A DNA stretch of 64,000 nt from Pelagimonas phthalicica (GCF_004364805.1 NZ_SOAP01000002.1:372001-436000); one strand, 5' to 3'. Shown: positions 1 to 8,204, counted from the first letter of the stretch. A program made the numbers and translations. The notes: a model not told the origin generated them from the sequence alone.

Positions 1-481
1 AGCCATGCGCATGGCCGATGAAATCGCCCTCATGCGCGGTGGGCGCATTGTGCAACGTGGCGCACCGTATAACATCTATAACGCGCCGGTGGATCGCGAG
101 GCAGTTTCATTTTTCAGTGACATCAACGTGTTACGCGGCAAAGTTCAAGGGGCGCTTACCGATACCCCCTTTGGTCAGTTTCTGGCCCCCGGTCAGCCTG
201 ACGGTGCCGAAGTGGAAATCGTTTTCCGCCCGCAACATGTCAGCATCGACTTTGACCGTGATGGCAAGGGGCCAAACCCCACAGCGCTTGCCGGGACACC
301 GGCGCGGGGCATTGTGGAGCGTGCGCGCTTTATGGGGTCGGAAAGCCTGGTTGAGTTCCGCATGGATCATGATGGTCAGGTGCTTAAGGCGACGGTGCCC
401 AATGTCTTTATGCCCAAGCCGGGAATGCCGCTTTGGTTGACTGTGCGTCGCGATCGCTGCTTTGTTTTTCCTGTTGAATAA
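1..481 (+). CDS. ABC transporter ATP-binding protein, C-terminal part (ferric/FbpC-like)
   Basis: Only the last ~160 residues are inside the window; the frame is open to base 1. The first visible residues (AMRMADEIALM) match the segment that follows the H-loop in ABC ATPases (usual form EAMRMADRIALM). Next come GGRIVQRGAP and a C-terminal TOBE-like beta domain (about residues 60-158) ending in WLTVRRDRCFVFPVE. This arrangement is typical of CysA/PotA/FbpC-type importer ATPases. The TOBE layout and RMADEIALMRGGRIVQ resemble FbpC/AfuC iron importers, but polyamine or thiamine import cannot be excluded. Walker A, signature and Walker B lie upstream, outside the window. It is convergent with the next gene. 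Confidence 0.8.
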   Translation, partial: AMRMADEIALMRGGRIVQRGAPYNIYNAPVDREAVSFFSDINVLRGKVQGALTDTPFGQFLAPGQPDGAEVEIVFRPQHVSIDFDRDGKGPNPTALAGTPARGIVERARFMGSESLVEFRMDHDGQVLKATVPNVFMPKPGMPLWLTVRRDRCFVFPVE

Positions 482-496
482 CAGTTGTCTAAAGGC

Positions 497-718
497 CTAA
501 GTTGAAGTCAAAGCTTCCCTAAGGATAAACACCCGAATAGACGAGGCCAGCCCGACCTCTGGATCACGTTCCGCGTCAATCTCCGCTGCGAGGGCATTGA
601 TAGGCATGTCGCGCGCGGCGGCGATGCGACGAAATTCGCGCCAAAACTCCGCCTCTAAAGAGACCGAGGTGCGGTGACCTTTCAATGTCAGCGAGTGTTT
701 TTCGGGACGACCGCTCAT
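497..718 (-). CDS. Ribbon-helix-helix domain protein (RHH_4 type)
   Basis: A 73-residue protein with LTLKGHRTSVSLEAEFW followed by two helices (REFRRIAAARDMPINALAAEI, then SSIRVFILREAL). This is the beta-alpha-alpha pattern of ribbon-helix-helix DNA-binding proteins, specifically the alphaproteobacterial RHH_4 group. The strand GHRTSVSLE would contact DNA. Its ATG overlaps the stop of the upstream DUF4169 gene (ATGA), so the two are translationally coupled. The target is unknown. Autoregulation or a housekeeping nucleoid role is possible, but nothing here shows which. No partner toxin gene is present, so I do not call it an antitoxin. Confidence 0.8.
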   Translation of the reverse strand: MSGRPEKHSLTLKGHRTSVSLEAEFWREFRRIAAARDMPINALAAEIDAERDPEVGLASSIRVFILREALTST

Positions 719-888
719 TCCAGCTCGTGCCCGTCTAGATCGCGATCAGCCTTGGATTGCTGCGCCTGATCCAACTCCTTTTCCGCCTTGCTGCGCCCGA
801 ATTTGACAGCGTTTTCATCCGCCTCCTGACGTTTCTCAGCCCGGCGTTTGTTTTTGCGAAAGCGGTTCAGATTGATGATCTCGGCCAT
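715..888 (-). CDS. DUF4169 family small basic protein
   Basis: Starting at the internal ATG at 888 gives a 57-residue protein, MAEIINLNRFRKNKRRAEKR..., rich in Lys, Arg and Glu and ending DRDLDGHELE. The MAEI(I/V)NL start, the FGRSKAEK centre and the D-L-DGH end are characteristic of DUF4169, a short helical family common in Rhodobacterales. A longer frame reaching back to 984 adds residues with no family resemblance and would run into the next gene, so I reject it. The stop overlaps the RHH gene start by four bases. Function unknown; the high charge suggests nucleic acid or protein binding. Confidence 0.8.
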   Translation of the reverse strand: MAEIINLNRFRKNKRRAEKRQEADENAVKFGRSKAEKELDQAQQSKADRDLDGHELE

Positions 889-925
889 GGGGATACCATA
901 GCCAAGACCGTTTTTCTTGCCAAGC

Positions 926-1522
926 TCAAGCCTGTTGTGTGGGCCGGGGGCGCAGATACCAATACCAGATACGATAGGCTTCAAGCGCGATCAGCGGGCC
1001 GAAATGCACCATGGCAGGGGCAATGCTGTTCCAGTTGTGCAGGCTGGCCCAATGCAGCAAGGTCAAGGCCGCCGCCGGGTAGGTCCAACGCTGCAATTGC
1101 TTCCAGGCCGGGCCCATCTTGCGCACAAAATAGTCCATCGAGGTGACGCCAAGCGGGATGAAAATGGCAAAGGCCACCCAGCCGGTCCAAATGTAAAAGC
1201 GCGGCAATTCGGTTATGACACGGTCCATCGACCCTTTGTCAATCAGGTAGAACACCGTATGGGCAATGGCATAGAAAAACGCGGCGACGCCGAAGTAACG
1301 TCGGTTTTTCTTGAGCCAAAGCGGCCCGCGCCAGCCCTTGAACAGCAACATCAACGGGGTGGCGAGCATTGCGATAATGGTAAAGCGCGCGGCGAATTCG
1401 CCGGTCGGATGAACCAAAATGTGGTAGATGCGCGGGTTTGTGGTGGTGGCAAGCTCATAGGTCATACCAAGGGCTGGCAAGGCCAATACCAGCCACAACC
1501 AATAGGGGGAAAGGCGTGACAT
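926..1522 (-). CDS. Ferric reductase-like / MsrQ-like haem-binding membrane protein
   Basis: A 198-residue integral membrane protein with about five or six hydrophobic segments. It has the YedZ/MsrQ-type pattern: NRRYFGVAAFFYAIAHTVFYLID carries a conserved His in a helix, and LLHWASLHNW carries further His residues that would ligate b-type haem. MsrQ is the quinol-linked haem subunit that feeds electrons to the periplasmic methionine sulfoxide reductase MsrP. No msrP lies next to it here, so the partner is unknown and the broader label of ferric reductase-like transmembrane domain is safer. It sits 37 bp upstream of DUF4169 on the same strand. Confidence 0.75.
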   Translation of the reverse strand: MSRLSPYWLWLVLALPALGMTYELATTTNPRIYHILVHPTGEFAARFTIIAMLATPLMLLFKGWRGPLWLKKNRRYFGVAAFFYAIAHTVFYLIDKGSMDRVITELPRFYIWTGWVAFAIFIPLGVTSMDYFVRKMGPAWKQLQRWTYPAAALTLLHWASLHNWNSIAPAMVHFGPLIALEAYRIWYWYLRPRPTQQA

Positions 1523-1580
1523 TTTTCAATTCCTTTTGTCGTCATCACCCCTAGTACGCACCAGCCTTTCAATCCCGTCG

Positions 1581-1616
1581 AAAAAAAACACGCCCGGCGG
1601 TAAACCGGGCGTGTTT
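1581..1616 (-). terminator. Rho-independent terminator of fumC
   Basis: A perfect 12-bp stem, AAACACGCCCGG (1586-1597) with CCGGGCGTGTTT (1605-1616), and a 7-nt loop. Read on the minus strand it is followed by a T run (complement of A1581-1585). It lies 45 bp after the fumC stop and separates fumC from the downstream MsrQ-like gene. Confidence 0.85.
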
Positions 1617-1660
1617 AAGTGGATTTATCGTGTCTTGACGATGCGCCAAGCGGTGGATGA

Positions 1661-3055
1661 TCAGGCTTTCGGGCCGATCATCTGTTCTGGGCGCACCACC
1701 GCGTCAAAGGTTTCCTCGTCGACAAAACCAAGCGCAATCGCCTCTTCCTTAAGGGTTGTGCCGTTCTTATGCGCGGTTTTGGCGACTTTGGTGGCGTTGT
1801 CATAGCCAATGGTCGGGGCCAGCGCGGTCACCAGCATCAGGCTTTCTTTCATCAGCTTGTCGATGCGAGGCTCATTGGCCTGAATGCCGTTCAGCATCCG
1901 AGTGGTAAAGCTGTCGGCAACGTCACCCAGCAGTTGGATGGACTGCAGCAGGTTGTAGCTCATCATCGGGTTATAGACGTTGAGCTCGAAATGACCTTGC
2001 GAGCCAGCAAATTTCATCGCCGCGTCATTGCCCATCACATGGGCGGCAACCTGAGTCATGGCTTCGGCCTGTGTCGGGTTTACTTTGCCCGGCATGATCG
2101 AAGAGCCCGGTTCGTTCTCAGGCAGGATCAACTCGCCCAGACCGGAACGCGGGCCAGAGCCCAGAAAGCGGATATCGTTGGCGATTTTATACATCGACCC
2201 CGCAACCGTCGCTAAAGCGCCGGACATAAAGACCATGGCGTCATGGGCGCTGAGCGCTTCGAACTTGTTGGGGGCGGTGACAAACGGCAGGCCGGTGATC
2301 TCTGCCATATTGGCGGCCACAGCCTCGGCCCAGCCGGGCTGGGTGTTCAGACCGGTGCCAACGGCGGTACCGCCCTGTGCCAGTTCGTAAATGCCGGGCA
2401 AGGTTGCCTCGACACGGGCGATGCCCTGGCGGATCATATGGGCGTAGCCCGAGAATTCCTGACCCAAAGTCAGCGGTGTCGCATCCTGGGTGTGGGTACG
2501 GCCGATCTTGATGATGTCCTTGAACTCTTCGGCTTTCGCCTCAAGCCCTTCGGCCAGTTTGATCAGGCCCGGCATCAAAACATCGCGCACAGACATCGCG
2601 GTTGCGATATGCATAGCGGTCGGGAAAGTGTCGTTGGAGGACTGACCCATATTGCAGTGGTCATTGGGGTGAACCGGATCTTTGGAGCCGATCACACCGC
2701 CGAGAATCTCAATCGCGCGGTTGGCGATGACCTCGTTGGAGTTCATGTTGGACTGGGTACCGGACCCGGTCTGCCAGACGGCGCAGGGGAAGTTATCGTC
2801 AAACTTGCCCTCAAAGACTTCGCCAGCGGCCTGAATAACCGCATCTGCGATCTTTTCATCCAGCTTGCCGGTTGCCTTGTTCTGCATGGCGCAGGCTTTT
2901 TTGATGGCACCCAGCGCGCGCACGATGGAAACCGGCTGCTTTTCCCAGCCAATCGGAAAGTTCATGACCGAGCGCTGTGTCTGCGCGCCCCAATACTTGT
3001 CGGATGGAACCTCCAACGGGCCAAAGCTGTCGGTCTCTGTACGGGTCTCGGACAT
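1661..3055 (-). CDS. fumC: Class II fumarate hydratase
   Basis: Catalyses reversible hydration of fumarate to L-malate in the TCA cycle, as a cytosolic homotetramer. The 464-residue product has the expected length and the superfamily signature [13 protein letters not shown] in the C-terminal half. It also has GSGTQSNMN and [20 protein letters not shown], which form parts of the composite active site. I chose the ATG at 3055 ([12 protein letters not shown]), preceded by GAGGAG, over an in-frame GTG one codon earlier. A strong terminator follows it. A TGGTATACA word just upstream (3071-3079) recurs upstream of icd. Confidence 0.97.
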   Translation of the reverse strand: MSETRTETDSFGPLEVPSDKYWGAQTQRSVMNFPIGWEKQPVSIVRALGAIKKACAMQNKATGKLDEKIADAVIQAAGEVFEGKFDDNFPCAVWQTGSGTQSNMNSNEVIANRAIEILGGVIGSKDPVHPNDHCNMGQSSNDTFPTAMHIATAMSVRDVLMPGLIKLAEGLEAKAEEFKDIIKIGRTHTQDATPLTLGQEFSGYAHMIRQGIARVEATLPGIYELAQGGTAVGTGLNTQPGWAEAVAANMAEITGLPFVTAPNKFEALSAHDAMVFMSGALATVAGSMYKIANDIRFLGSGPRSGLGELILPENEPGSSIMPGKVNPTQAEAMTQVAAHVMGNDAAMKFAGSQGHFELNVYNPMMSYNLLQSIQLLGDVADSFTTRMLNGIQANEPRIDKLMKESLMLVTALAPTIGYDNATKVAKTAHKNGTTLKEEAIALGFVDEETFDAVVRPEQMIGPKA

Positions 3056-3070
3056 CACGGTCTCCTCGCG

Positions 3071-3079
3071 TGGTATACA
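3071..3079. promoter_or_regulatory. TGGTATACA word upstream of fumC (possible operator)
   Basis: The nonamer TGGTATACA lies 16-24 bases before the fumC ATG, just ahead of the ribosome binding site. The same nonamer lies upstream of icd at 53139-53147. GTATAC-containing words resemble operators of GntR/FadR-family regulators, but no regulator is identified here. This is a motif coincidence until tested. Confidence 0.3.
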
Positions 3080-3138
3080 GTTGCATGCCGAATAAAGCCC
3101 CTTGGTTCAAAGGGCAACAGGCTACATGCGCGCAGGGC

Positions 3139-3708
3139 TTATACCATGTTGCTGCGGAAGGAATAGACCGTTGCAGGGGGGAGATTGCCCCAAATTCTGC
3201 GCGATTTTGTGTAGGTTAGCGCTAGCTCTTGGGCGACCTGTTCATCAACCGGAGATTTCGGGCCATAGGTGAACTGGATATAAACGCCGCCAGCGCCCAT
3301 CGCGCGAAACGCCGCGCCCAAAATCTCGCGTTGGATCGCACCGGGAATCGACAAAAGCGGCAGCCCAGACACCACGGCGCGCACTTGGTCCAAGCCGAGT
3401 GTACCCAGATCCTGGGCCGGTTTGTGATGCACATGGATGTCAGAGAAACTACGTCGCAGCAATTGCACAAACTCTTCGTTCAATTCGAATGCATGTAGGT
3501 CCTGCGCTGCCACGCCGGCCTCAAGCAAGGCTTGTGTGATCCTGCCGGTGCCGGGACCAAATTCGACGACCGGGCCTGTGCGATTGGTTGGAAGCTCTGC
3601 AGCCATCTGCCGGGCCAAGGCCATGGACGAGGGGGCAATGGCCGAGATGTTTCTAGGGGAACGAATTAACTGGCCCAAAAACAAAGGCAAACCGGACTGT
3701 GATGACAT
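3139..3708 (-). CDS. Class I SAM-dependent methyltransferase (phospholipid N-methyltransferase-like)
   Basis: Using the internal ATG at 3708 gives a 189-residue protein. It has a SAM-binding motif I, VVEFGPGTGRITQALL (about residues 47-62), followed by a motif II-like region HAFELNEEF and AVVSGLPLLSIP. The QFTYGPKSP stretch and overall size resemble PmtA-type phosphatidylethanolamine N-methyltransferases and related rRNA-dimethylase-like proteins. The substrate cannot be proved from sequence. The upstream extension to 4032 in the same frame overlaps the sspB region and lacks homology, so it is excluded. It is a single gene between two terminator regions. Confidence 0.75.
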   Translation of the reverse strand: MSSQSGLPLFLGQLIRSPRNISAIAPSSMALARQMAAELPTNRTGPVVEFGPGTGRITQALLEAGVAAQDLHAFELNEEFVQLLRRSFSDIHVHHKPAQDLGTLGLDQVRAVVSGLPLLSIPGAIQREILGAAFRAMGAGGVYIQFTYGPKSPVDEQVAQELALTYTKSRRIWGNLPPATVYSFRSNMV

Positions 3709-3815
3709 ATTGGAAACCGTCAATTGTTCATTTGTTGTTAAGATGCGGTTTACGAAGCTGGGAAACAAGATGGGAAACGGTCTTAACGTAAACTTTGATG
3801 CGCGGAAGCCCGCGC

Positions 3816-3845
3816 AAAGAAAAAGCCCCCAGGGCTTGGGGGCTT
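3816..3845 (-). terminator. Rho-independent terminator of sspB
   Basis: A 9-bp stem, AAGCCCCCA (3823-3831) with TGGGGGCTT (3837-3845), and a 5-nt loop. On the minus strand it is followed by TTTTCTTTG. It begins 12 bases after the sspB stop codon. Confidence 0.8.
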
Positions 3846-3856
3846 GTTTGACTGGG

Positions 3857-4321
3857 TTATTTCCGGAACCGGTCAAGGCTGACGACCTCGGCGTCGTGAT
3901 GCTCTGGCGCGGGTTCGCCGCCATCTGGATCATCCTCTGGCGGTTCCGGGCCGTCATCATCCAGATCATCCTGCGTTTCAAAACGCAGACCGAATTCAAC
4001 CGATGGATCGACAAAAGTCTGGATCGCGTCAAAGGGAATCGTCAGATTTTCCGGGGCACCGCCGAAATACAGGGTGATGGAAAACCCATCATCCGTGACC
4101 GTCAGGTCGTCATATTCGTGCTGCATCACCACGGTCATTTCTTCGGGGTAACGTTCCTTGATCCAATCCGCAGCCTTGGCCCCCTCATGACGGGTGTCAA
4201 AGGTGATAAAAAAATGGTGGTCACCCGGAAGCCCGTTTTCTTTAACGTCTTCCAACACCGTTTGGATCAGCCCACGCATGGCGTGATGCATCAATTTGCC
4301 GTAATCAATTCCTGAGGACAT
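3857..4321 (-). CDS. sspB: ClpXP adaptor SspB (alpha type)
   Basis: A 154-residue protein with the SspB fold: DYGKLMHHAMRGLIQTVL, GDHHFFITFDTRHEG and VVMQHEYDDLTV. It ends in a long acidic, flexible tail and a short C-terminal motif, AEVVSLDRFRK, which serves as the ClpX-docking peptide in alphaproteobacterial SspB. SspB delivers ssrA-tagged proteins to ClpXP. It therefore pairs functionally with the tmRNA gene encoded 1.9 kb away, though the two are not co-transcribed. A strong terminator follows. Confidence 0.92.
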   Translation of the reverse strand: MSSGIDYGKLMHHAMRGLIQTVLEDVKENGLPGDHHFFITFDTRHEGAKAADWIKERYPEEMTVVMQHEYDDLTVTDDGFSITLYFGGAPENLTIPFDAIQTFVDPSVEFGLRFETQDDLDDDGPEPPEDDPDGGEPAPEHHDAEVVSLDRFRK

Positions 4322-4386
4322 GTCTTCGCCTTCATCTGTTGAAAATCAGCATATTGGATTCCGTGGCGAACGAAAGTCGGATTTTA

Positions 4387-5643
4387 TCAGATTTGCCCGA
4401 TGGTCCAACTTAATGCTGCCGTGCAGAGCAAAGTCAGGGGCACGCCACGTTTGAAGGGGCCAAGAAGCAGCCCGGCAAAAGCGATCAAGACCAGAGTTTC
4501 GGGTTGGAAACTGGCGGCGTCAGGGACGGGCAGGGTGGCCAGACCGAATTCTGCCATGATTACTGTGCCAAAAAGCACATGCAGCGCAAACCAAAGTGAC
4601 AAGTTCAAAATTACCCCTACCACGGCCGCGGTGATGGCAGAGAGAGCGTTATTGAGACGCGGCCGGTGCAGAAGGTTTTCCACATAAGGGGCCCCGGCAA
4701 AGATCCAGAGAAAACACGGCACAAAGGTCATCCAAAGCGCGATAATTCCGGCGATCAAGGCACCGGCAACGCCGCCGTTGCTATGCCCGGTCAACATAGC
4801 AACAAACTGGGTGACAAGGATCAACGGCCCTGGGGTCGTCTCGGCCAGCCCCAGCGCGTCCACCATTTGGGTTGTGCTCAGCCAGCCATGATGTTGCACG
4901 ACGTCCTGCGCCATATAGGCCAGAACCGCGTAGGCCCCGCCAAAGGTCACGACGGCCAGTTTGGCAAAGAAGGCCGCGAGATCAAACAGGAGCGTTTGGC
5001 CCGACAGAAACAGAACTGGCAAGGGCAGCAGCCACAGCGCCGCCAAAAGCACCAAAATGCGTTTTCGTGTTGGCTGCGTCGGTGGGCTGGCGAGGGCAGG
5101 TTGATCCCTTGGTTTCGTGCGCCAAACACCCCAGATTGCGGCCCCGGCAATGATCACGGGAAAGGGGAGTGAGAAGGCAAAGATCAATGTAAATGACAGT
5201 GCCGCTAGCCAAAACGAGGCCTGAGACGTCAGCGTTTTCTGCGACAGTCGCAACAGTGCTTGCAGCACGATGACCACAACGCAGGCTTTGACCCCTTGTA
5301 ACAAAACATCCGTTTCCGGGCGATTGCCATATTCAGCGTAAAGCAAGGCCAGACCCGCAATGACCATCGCGCCGGGAAGTACAAAGAGCAAACCGGCCAG
5401 CAATCCGCCCCAAATGCCGTGCAGCCGCCAACCAGCATAGGTGGCCAATTGCATGGCTTCGGGGCCGGGCAGCAACATGCAAAAGCTCAGTGCGCGCAAA
5501 AACTGCTCTTCGCTCAGCCATTTTTGCTCGTCCACCAAAGAGCGGTGCATCAATCCGATTTGCGCCGCAGGCCCGCCGAAAGAGAGCAGGCCGATGCGCC
5601 CGAAAATCCGGAAAAGTTGACGGAAAGAAGTGTCGCTTTGCAT
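4387..5643 (-). CDS. chrA: Chromate efflux transporter (CHR family)
   Basis: A 418-residue membrane protein with the duplicated CHR-domain structure. The N-terminal half starts FGRIGLLSFGGPAAQIGLM and contains LLPGPEAMQLATYAGW. The C-terminal half repeats the pattern in VVTFGGAYAVLAYMAQDVV and LGLAETTPGPLILVTQFVAML. These paired FGG and PGP motifs define long-chain chromate transporters, which export chromate across the inner membrane. It stands alone between sspB and the NTF2-like gene, with no chrB regulator beside it, so a role with another oxyanion is possible. Confidence 0.9.
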   Translation of the reverse strand: MQSDTSFRQLFRIFGRIGLLSFGGPAAQIGLMHRSLVDEQKWLSEEQFLRALSFCMLLPGPEAMQLATYAGWRLHGIWGGLLAGLLFVLPGAMVIAGLALLYAEYGNRPETDVLLQGVKACVVVIVLQALLRLSQKTLTSQASFWLAALSFTLIFAFSLPFPVIIAGAAIWGVWRTKPRDQPALASPPTQPTRKRILVLLAALWLLPLPVLFLSGQTLLFDLAAFFAKLAVVTFGGAYAVLAYMAQDVVQHHGWLSTTQMVDALGLAETTPGPLILVTQFVAMLTGHSNGGVAGALIAGIIALWMTFVPCFLWIFAGAPYVENLLHRPRLNNALSAITAAVVGVILNLSLWFALHVLFGTVIMAEFGLATLPVPDAASFQPETLVLIAFAGLLLGPFKRGVPLTLLCTAALSWTIGQI

Positions 5644-5705
5644 GAATTGCAGGTGACAGGCAGATGGGGCGAGGTCAAATGAAACTTATGCGTCACCGCG
5701 CCTGT

Positions 5706-6149
5706 TCAGGATAGAGGCGTGCCGCCCAACATGATCAGCGTTGCATTGTCAGGCAAGAAACCGGTGGTTTCGAAATAGGTCAACAGATCTGCATTGGCAT
5801 AAGATTGAATGACCTTGCCATCACACAGCTTGTCAAAAAACATCCCCATCAATTTCCCGGTCGCACCATTCATATGAGAGGTCAGATCAGCTCGGATAAC
5901 ATGGGCAAAATTTTCCTCATCCTCTGCAACAGTCAAGACGCGCTCAAAACCCGTGATGGAGGCCATGGACTGAAACTGCGCCACCCAATCGCGAAACTCG
6001 CTCCGCGTCAGCGCGGTGTTGCGAATCCGCCCATAAAACCGGGCATCGGGATGAAAATAGGTGTCGATAGCCTCCAAATCCTCGTTCACCCAGACATCGC
6101 GCATGATGTCATCGATGATATTGGGGATATGATTGGTCAGAGGCCGCAT
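5706..6149 (-). CDS. NTF2-like / SnoaL-like domain protein
   Basis: With the ATG at 6149 the product is 147 residues (MRPLTNHIPNIIDDIMRDVW...). The pattern of a helix, then IDTYFHPDARFYGRIR, TRSEFRDWVAQFQ, and beta strands ending FFDKLCDGKVIQSYANADLL is the cone-shaped NTF2-like fold used by SnoaL-type cyclases, isomerases and small ligand-binding proteins. No catalytic residues allow a specific function. A longer frame starting at 6218 would enter the 3' flank of the tmRNA gene and is not favoured. Confidence 0.7.
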   Translation of the reverse strand: MRPLTNHIPNIIDDIMRDVWVNEDLEAIDTYFHPDARFYGRIRNTALTRSEFRDWVAQFQSMASITGFERVLTVAEDEENFAHVIRADLTSHMNGATGKLMGMFFDKLCDGKVIQSYANADLLTYFETTGFLPDNATLIMLGGTPLS

Positions 6150-6227
6150 GAGTTTTGCATAGCAAAAAGGTCTTAATGGGCCTTGAAAGCCTGTGGGTAA
6201 ATCCTGTCTGCCGATCATGTTGGAAAG

Positions 6228-6575
6228 TGCAGGTTTCTGTTGCCAGGTACCTGCGAACCCCGCCTCACGCGGCTAGGCGCAAGGGCTTAAAGTCGGTTCG
6301 ACTCGAACTGCTTACGCAGCCAGAGCAACCGGAGCACGATTGTCGTTTGCAATTGTACTAGTTTCGCCGATAACGGTGGCAGACAGCCGAAACAAAGCTA
6401 ACCCCTTTAGACGTTCGTCGATCCTATTTCGTCCCCCCAGATCCGATCGCATCCCCAAACGAAGGACGCAGCCGGTGTGTATTTGGTGGAGACGCAGGGT
6501 ACCGCCCCCTGGTCCGATCCGCTTATTACGAGCGCGTTTATGTCCATAGTTCCACAAGGGAACATATTGAATATA
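6228..6575 (-). ncRNA. ssrA: tmRNA, circularly permuted two-piece form
   Basis: The minus strand encodes the proteolysis tag ANDNRAPVALAA followed by TAA (6350-6312), the form expected in Rhodobacterales. The order is permuted. The acceptor piece comes first and ends CGTCTCCACCA at 6484, with a CAGGG/CCCTG T-stem just before it. A spacer of about 47 nt follows. The coding piece then starts near 6436 with GGGGACGAAATAGG. The ends pair as a 7-bp acceptor stem (GGGGACG with CGTCTCC, one G-U). Coding-piece pseudoknot sequence, including GCAGGT...ACCTGC, runs to about 6228. Outer boundaries are approximate. The product rescues stalled ribosomes and tags proteins for ClpXP/SspB. Confidence 0.93.
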
Positions 6576-6626
6576 GGCAGGGAATTGGGGGATTTGAAGG
6601 GGGAAATGGCGGGTTTGGCGAAAATA

Positions 6627-6693
6627 GGGGGCCAGCCCCGTCTGGAGCCCAAGGTCTCCATTCACCCCCGGGATATTTTGGGCCCAAAGAAAC
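6627..6693 (-). repeat. Gene-end repeat element, copy 1 (after cobF)
   Basis: On the minus strand, 14 bases after the cobF stop, a 31-nt segment (6693-6663) begins GTTTCTTTGGGC and ends AATATCCCGGGGGTG. It differs at only two positions from 34429-34459. About 22 nt further on is a GGGGCTGGCCCCC hairpin (6640-6627), also present in the second copy. Both copies follow a gene in the same orientation, so the element may act in 3'-end formation or mRNA stability. No function is shown. Confidence 0.7.
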
Positions 6694-6706
6694 CTAGGGC
6701 GTCGTC

Positions 6707-7465
6707 CTATGTGTCGCGTTTGCGGATCAGGTAGACATCCATGATCCAGCCGTGATCGGCGCGAGCTTTGGCGCGAGTCTCGAGGATATGGTCCTGTACC
6801 TCAGAGAGGGGGCCGGCGATGCGGATCTCTTGCGGCATACCGGCAAAGGCGCTCCACCAGATGTCGTAATCATCTTTGGCGAGCACCTCGAAAGCGCCGC
6901 CAGCATCCAACATGACCACAAGAGTCTGGGTCTCAGGCGGCCAGCCAAAATCTCGCAATTTGCGCCCGGTGGTGATGGTGACCGGCGCGGCCAGCGTGTT
7001 GAGGGGGATTGTATGGCCGGCGGTCAAAGCCTGGACCGAGGTGATTCCAGGGATGACCGTTAACCGCAGCGCCAGTTTGCTTTGGACGCGCTCGGCGATG
7101 CGCAGCGTGCTGTCATAAAGTGACGGATCGCCCCAGACCAGAAAGGCAACCCTGCCCGAGCTGCCAACCTGCGATGTGATCGCATCTTGCCAAGCGGTGG
7201 CGATGGCGTCGTGCCAATCATTGACCCGTTGCACGTAATCGGGCGTGGCCGGGTCACGCACCGGCAGGTCGAATTCATGCTGAGGCGGGCCACCATTGGT
7301 CAGGTAATCGCGGCAGATGACCCGGCGCAGCTCGGCCAGATCGTCTTTGCCCGGCCCTTTGCGCGGGATCAGGATCACATCGGCGCTGTTCAGCGCCTCA
7401 ATCGCCTCAAGCGTTAGGTGTTTCGGATTTCCGGCACCAATGCCGACAAGCAATAGGTCAATCAT
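6707..7465 (-). CDS. cobF: Precorrin-6A synthase (deacetylating)
   Basis: Methylates precorrin-5 at C1 with loss of the acetyl group, giving precorrin-6A in the aerobic cobalamin route. The 252-residue product is a tetrapyrrole methylase: LLLVGIGAGNPKHLTLEAIEAL at the N terminus, VAFLVWGDPSLYDSTLRIAERV (the GDP motif) in the middle, and IPGITSVQALTAGHTIPL for SAM binding. CobF distinguishes the aerobic from the anaerobic (CbiD) route. It is the last gene of the minus-strand block, 10 bp after cobA. Confidence 0.95.
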   Translation of the reverse strand: MIDLLLVGIGAGNPKHLTLEAIEALNSADVILIPRKGPGKDDLAELRRVICRDYLTNGGPPQHEFDLPVRDPATPDYVQRVNDWHDAIATAWQDAITSQVGSSGRVAFLVWGDPSLYDSTLRIAERVQSKLALRLTVIPGITSVQALTAGHTIPLNTLAAPVTITTGRKLRDFGWPPETQTLVVMLDAGGAFEVLAKDDYDIWWSAFAGMPQEIRIAGPLSEVQDHILETRAKARADHGWIMDVYLIRKRDT

Positions 7466-7475
7466 GGCGGCGGAG

Positions 7476-8204
7476 TTACTGCATGTCTGGATCGGCCAGT
7501 GGACCGTAGAGGATCAAGGCAGGTGAGGGGCTGGGATGCCCGTCGAGATCCTGGGCAAGCTCGGCCACGGTATGGAAGCTGATGGCTTGGTCCGGGGTTG
7601 AAACGGATTCCGCCAGCATGGCGGGTGTGTCGCCGGGCAGGCCTGCTTCGATCAACATCGCGGCCATTTTGGTGAAGGTACGCCGTCCCATATAGACAAC
7701 GGTGGTGGCCATCGGATCTGCCAGGGCGGGCATGTTCAGGTTTTCCGGCAGGGCCCCGGTCACGTCATGGCCGGTGATGAATTGCACGCGTCGCGCGGTG
7801 AGGCGGCGGGTCAAGGGGATACCGGCAGCGGCCGCGGCGGCATTGGCCGCAGTCACGCCGGGAATGATTTCGTAATCGATTCCGGCCTCGCGCAGCGCCA
7901 CCAGCTCCTCCTCAAGACGGCCAAACACGCCGGAATCGCCGGATTTCAGACGTACGACCCGGTTGCCCGCTTTGGCGTAATCCACCAGCAACCGGCTGAC
8001 ATGTTCCTGTTTTGGCGAGGGGCGTCCGGCGCGTTTGCCAACACCAACCATATCCGCACCATCGCGGGCATGGGCCAGGATCGGGCCCGAGCTGAGATCG
8101 TCAAACAACACCGCATCGGCATTTTGCAACCGATCCACGGCCTTCAATGTCAAAAGCTCGGGGTCACCGGGGCCCGAGGAGACAAAGCTGACGAAACCGC
8201 TCAT
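7476..8204 (-). CDS. cobA: Uroporphyrinogen-III C-methyltransferase (SUMT)
   Basis: Adds methyl groups at C2 and C7 of uroporphyrinogen III to make precorrin-2, the branch-point step into cobalamin and sirohaem. The product is 242 residues from the ATG at 8204. It has VSSGPGDPELLTLKAVDRL at the N terminus, the P-loop-like RLKSGDSGVFGR at about residues 85-96, and IIPGVTAANAAAAAAGIPLT. The start ATG overlaps the cobB stop (ATGA). No CysG dehydrogenase/chelatase domain is fused, as expected for a cobalamin-dedicated SUMT. Confidence 0.95.
   Translation of the reverse strand: MSGFVSFVSSGPGDPELLTLKAVDRLQNADAVLFDDLSSGPILAHARDGADMVGVGKRAGRPSPKQEHVSRLLVDYAKAGNRVVRLKSGDSGVFGRLEEELVALREAGIDYEIIPGVTAANAAAAAAGIPLTRRLTARRVQFITGHDVTGALPENLNMPALADPMATTVVYMGRRTFTKMAAMLIEAGLPGDTPAMLAESVSTPDQAISFHTVAELAQDLDGHPSPSPALILYGPLADPDMQ

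Noticed and set aside
497-888. Toxin-antitoxin pair (RHH protein plus small basic protein)
   Set aside because: Both match widespread Rhodobacterales housekeeping families (RHH_4, DUF4169) and neither resembles a toxin.
2243-3166. 307-codon plus-strand open frame opposite fumC
   Set aside because: Lies entirely antisense to a clear fumarate hydratase; composition is that of a GC-rich reverse-frame shadow and it shows no domain.
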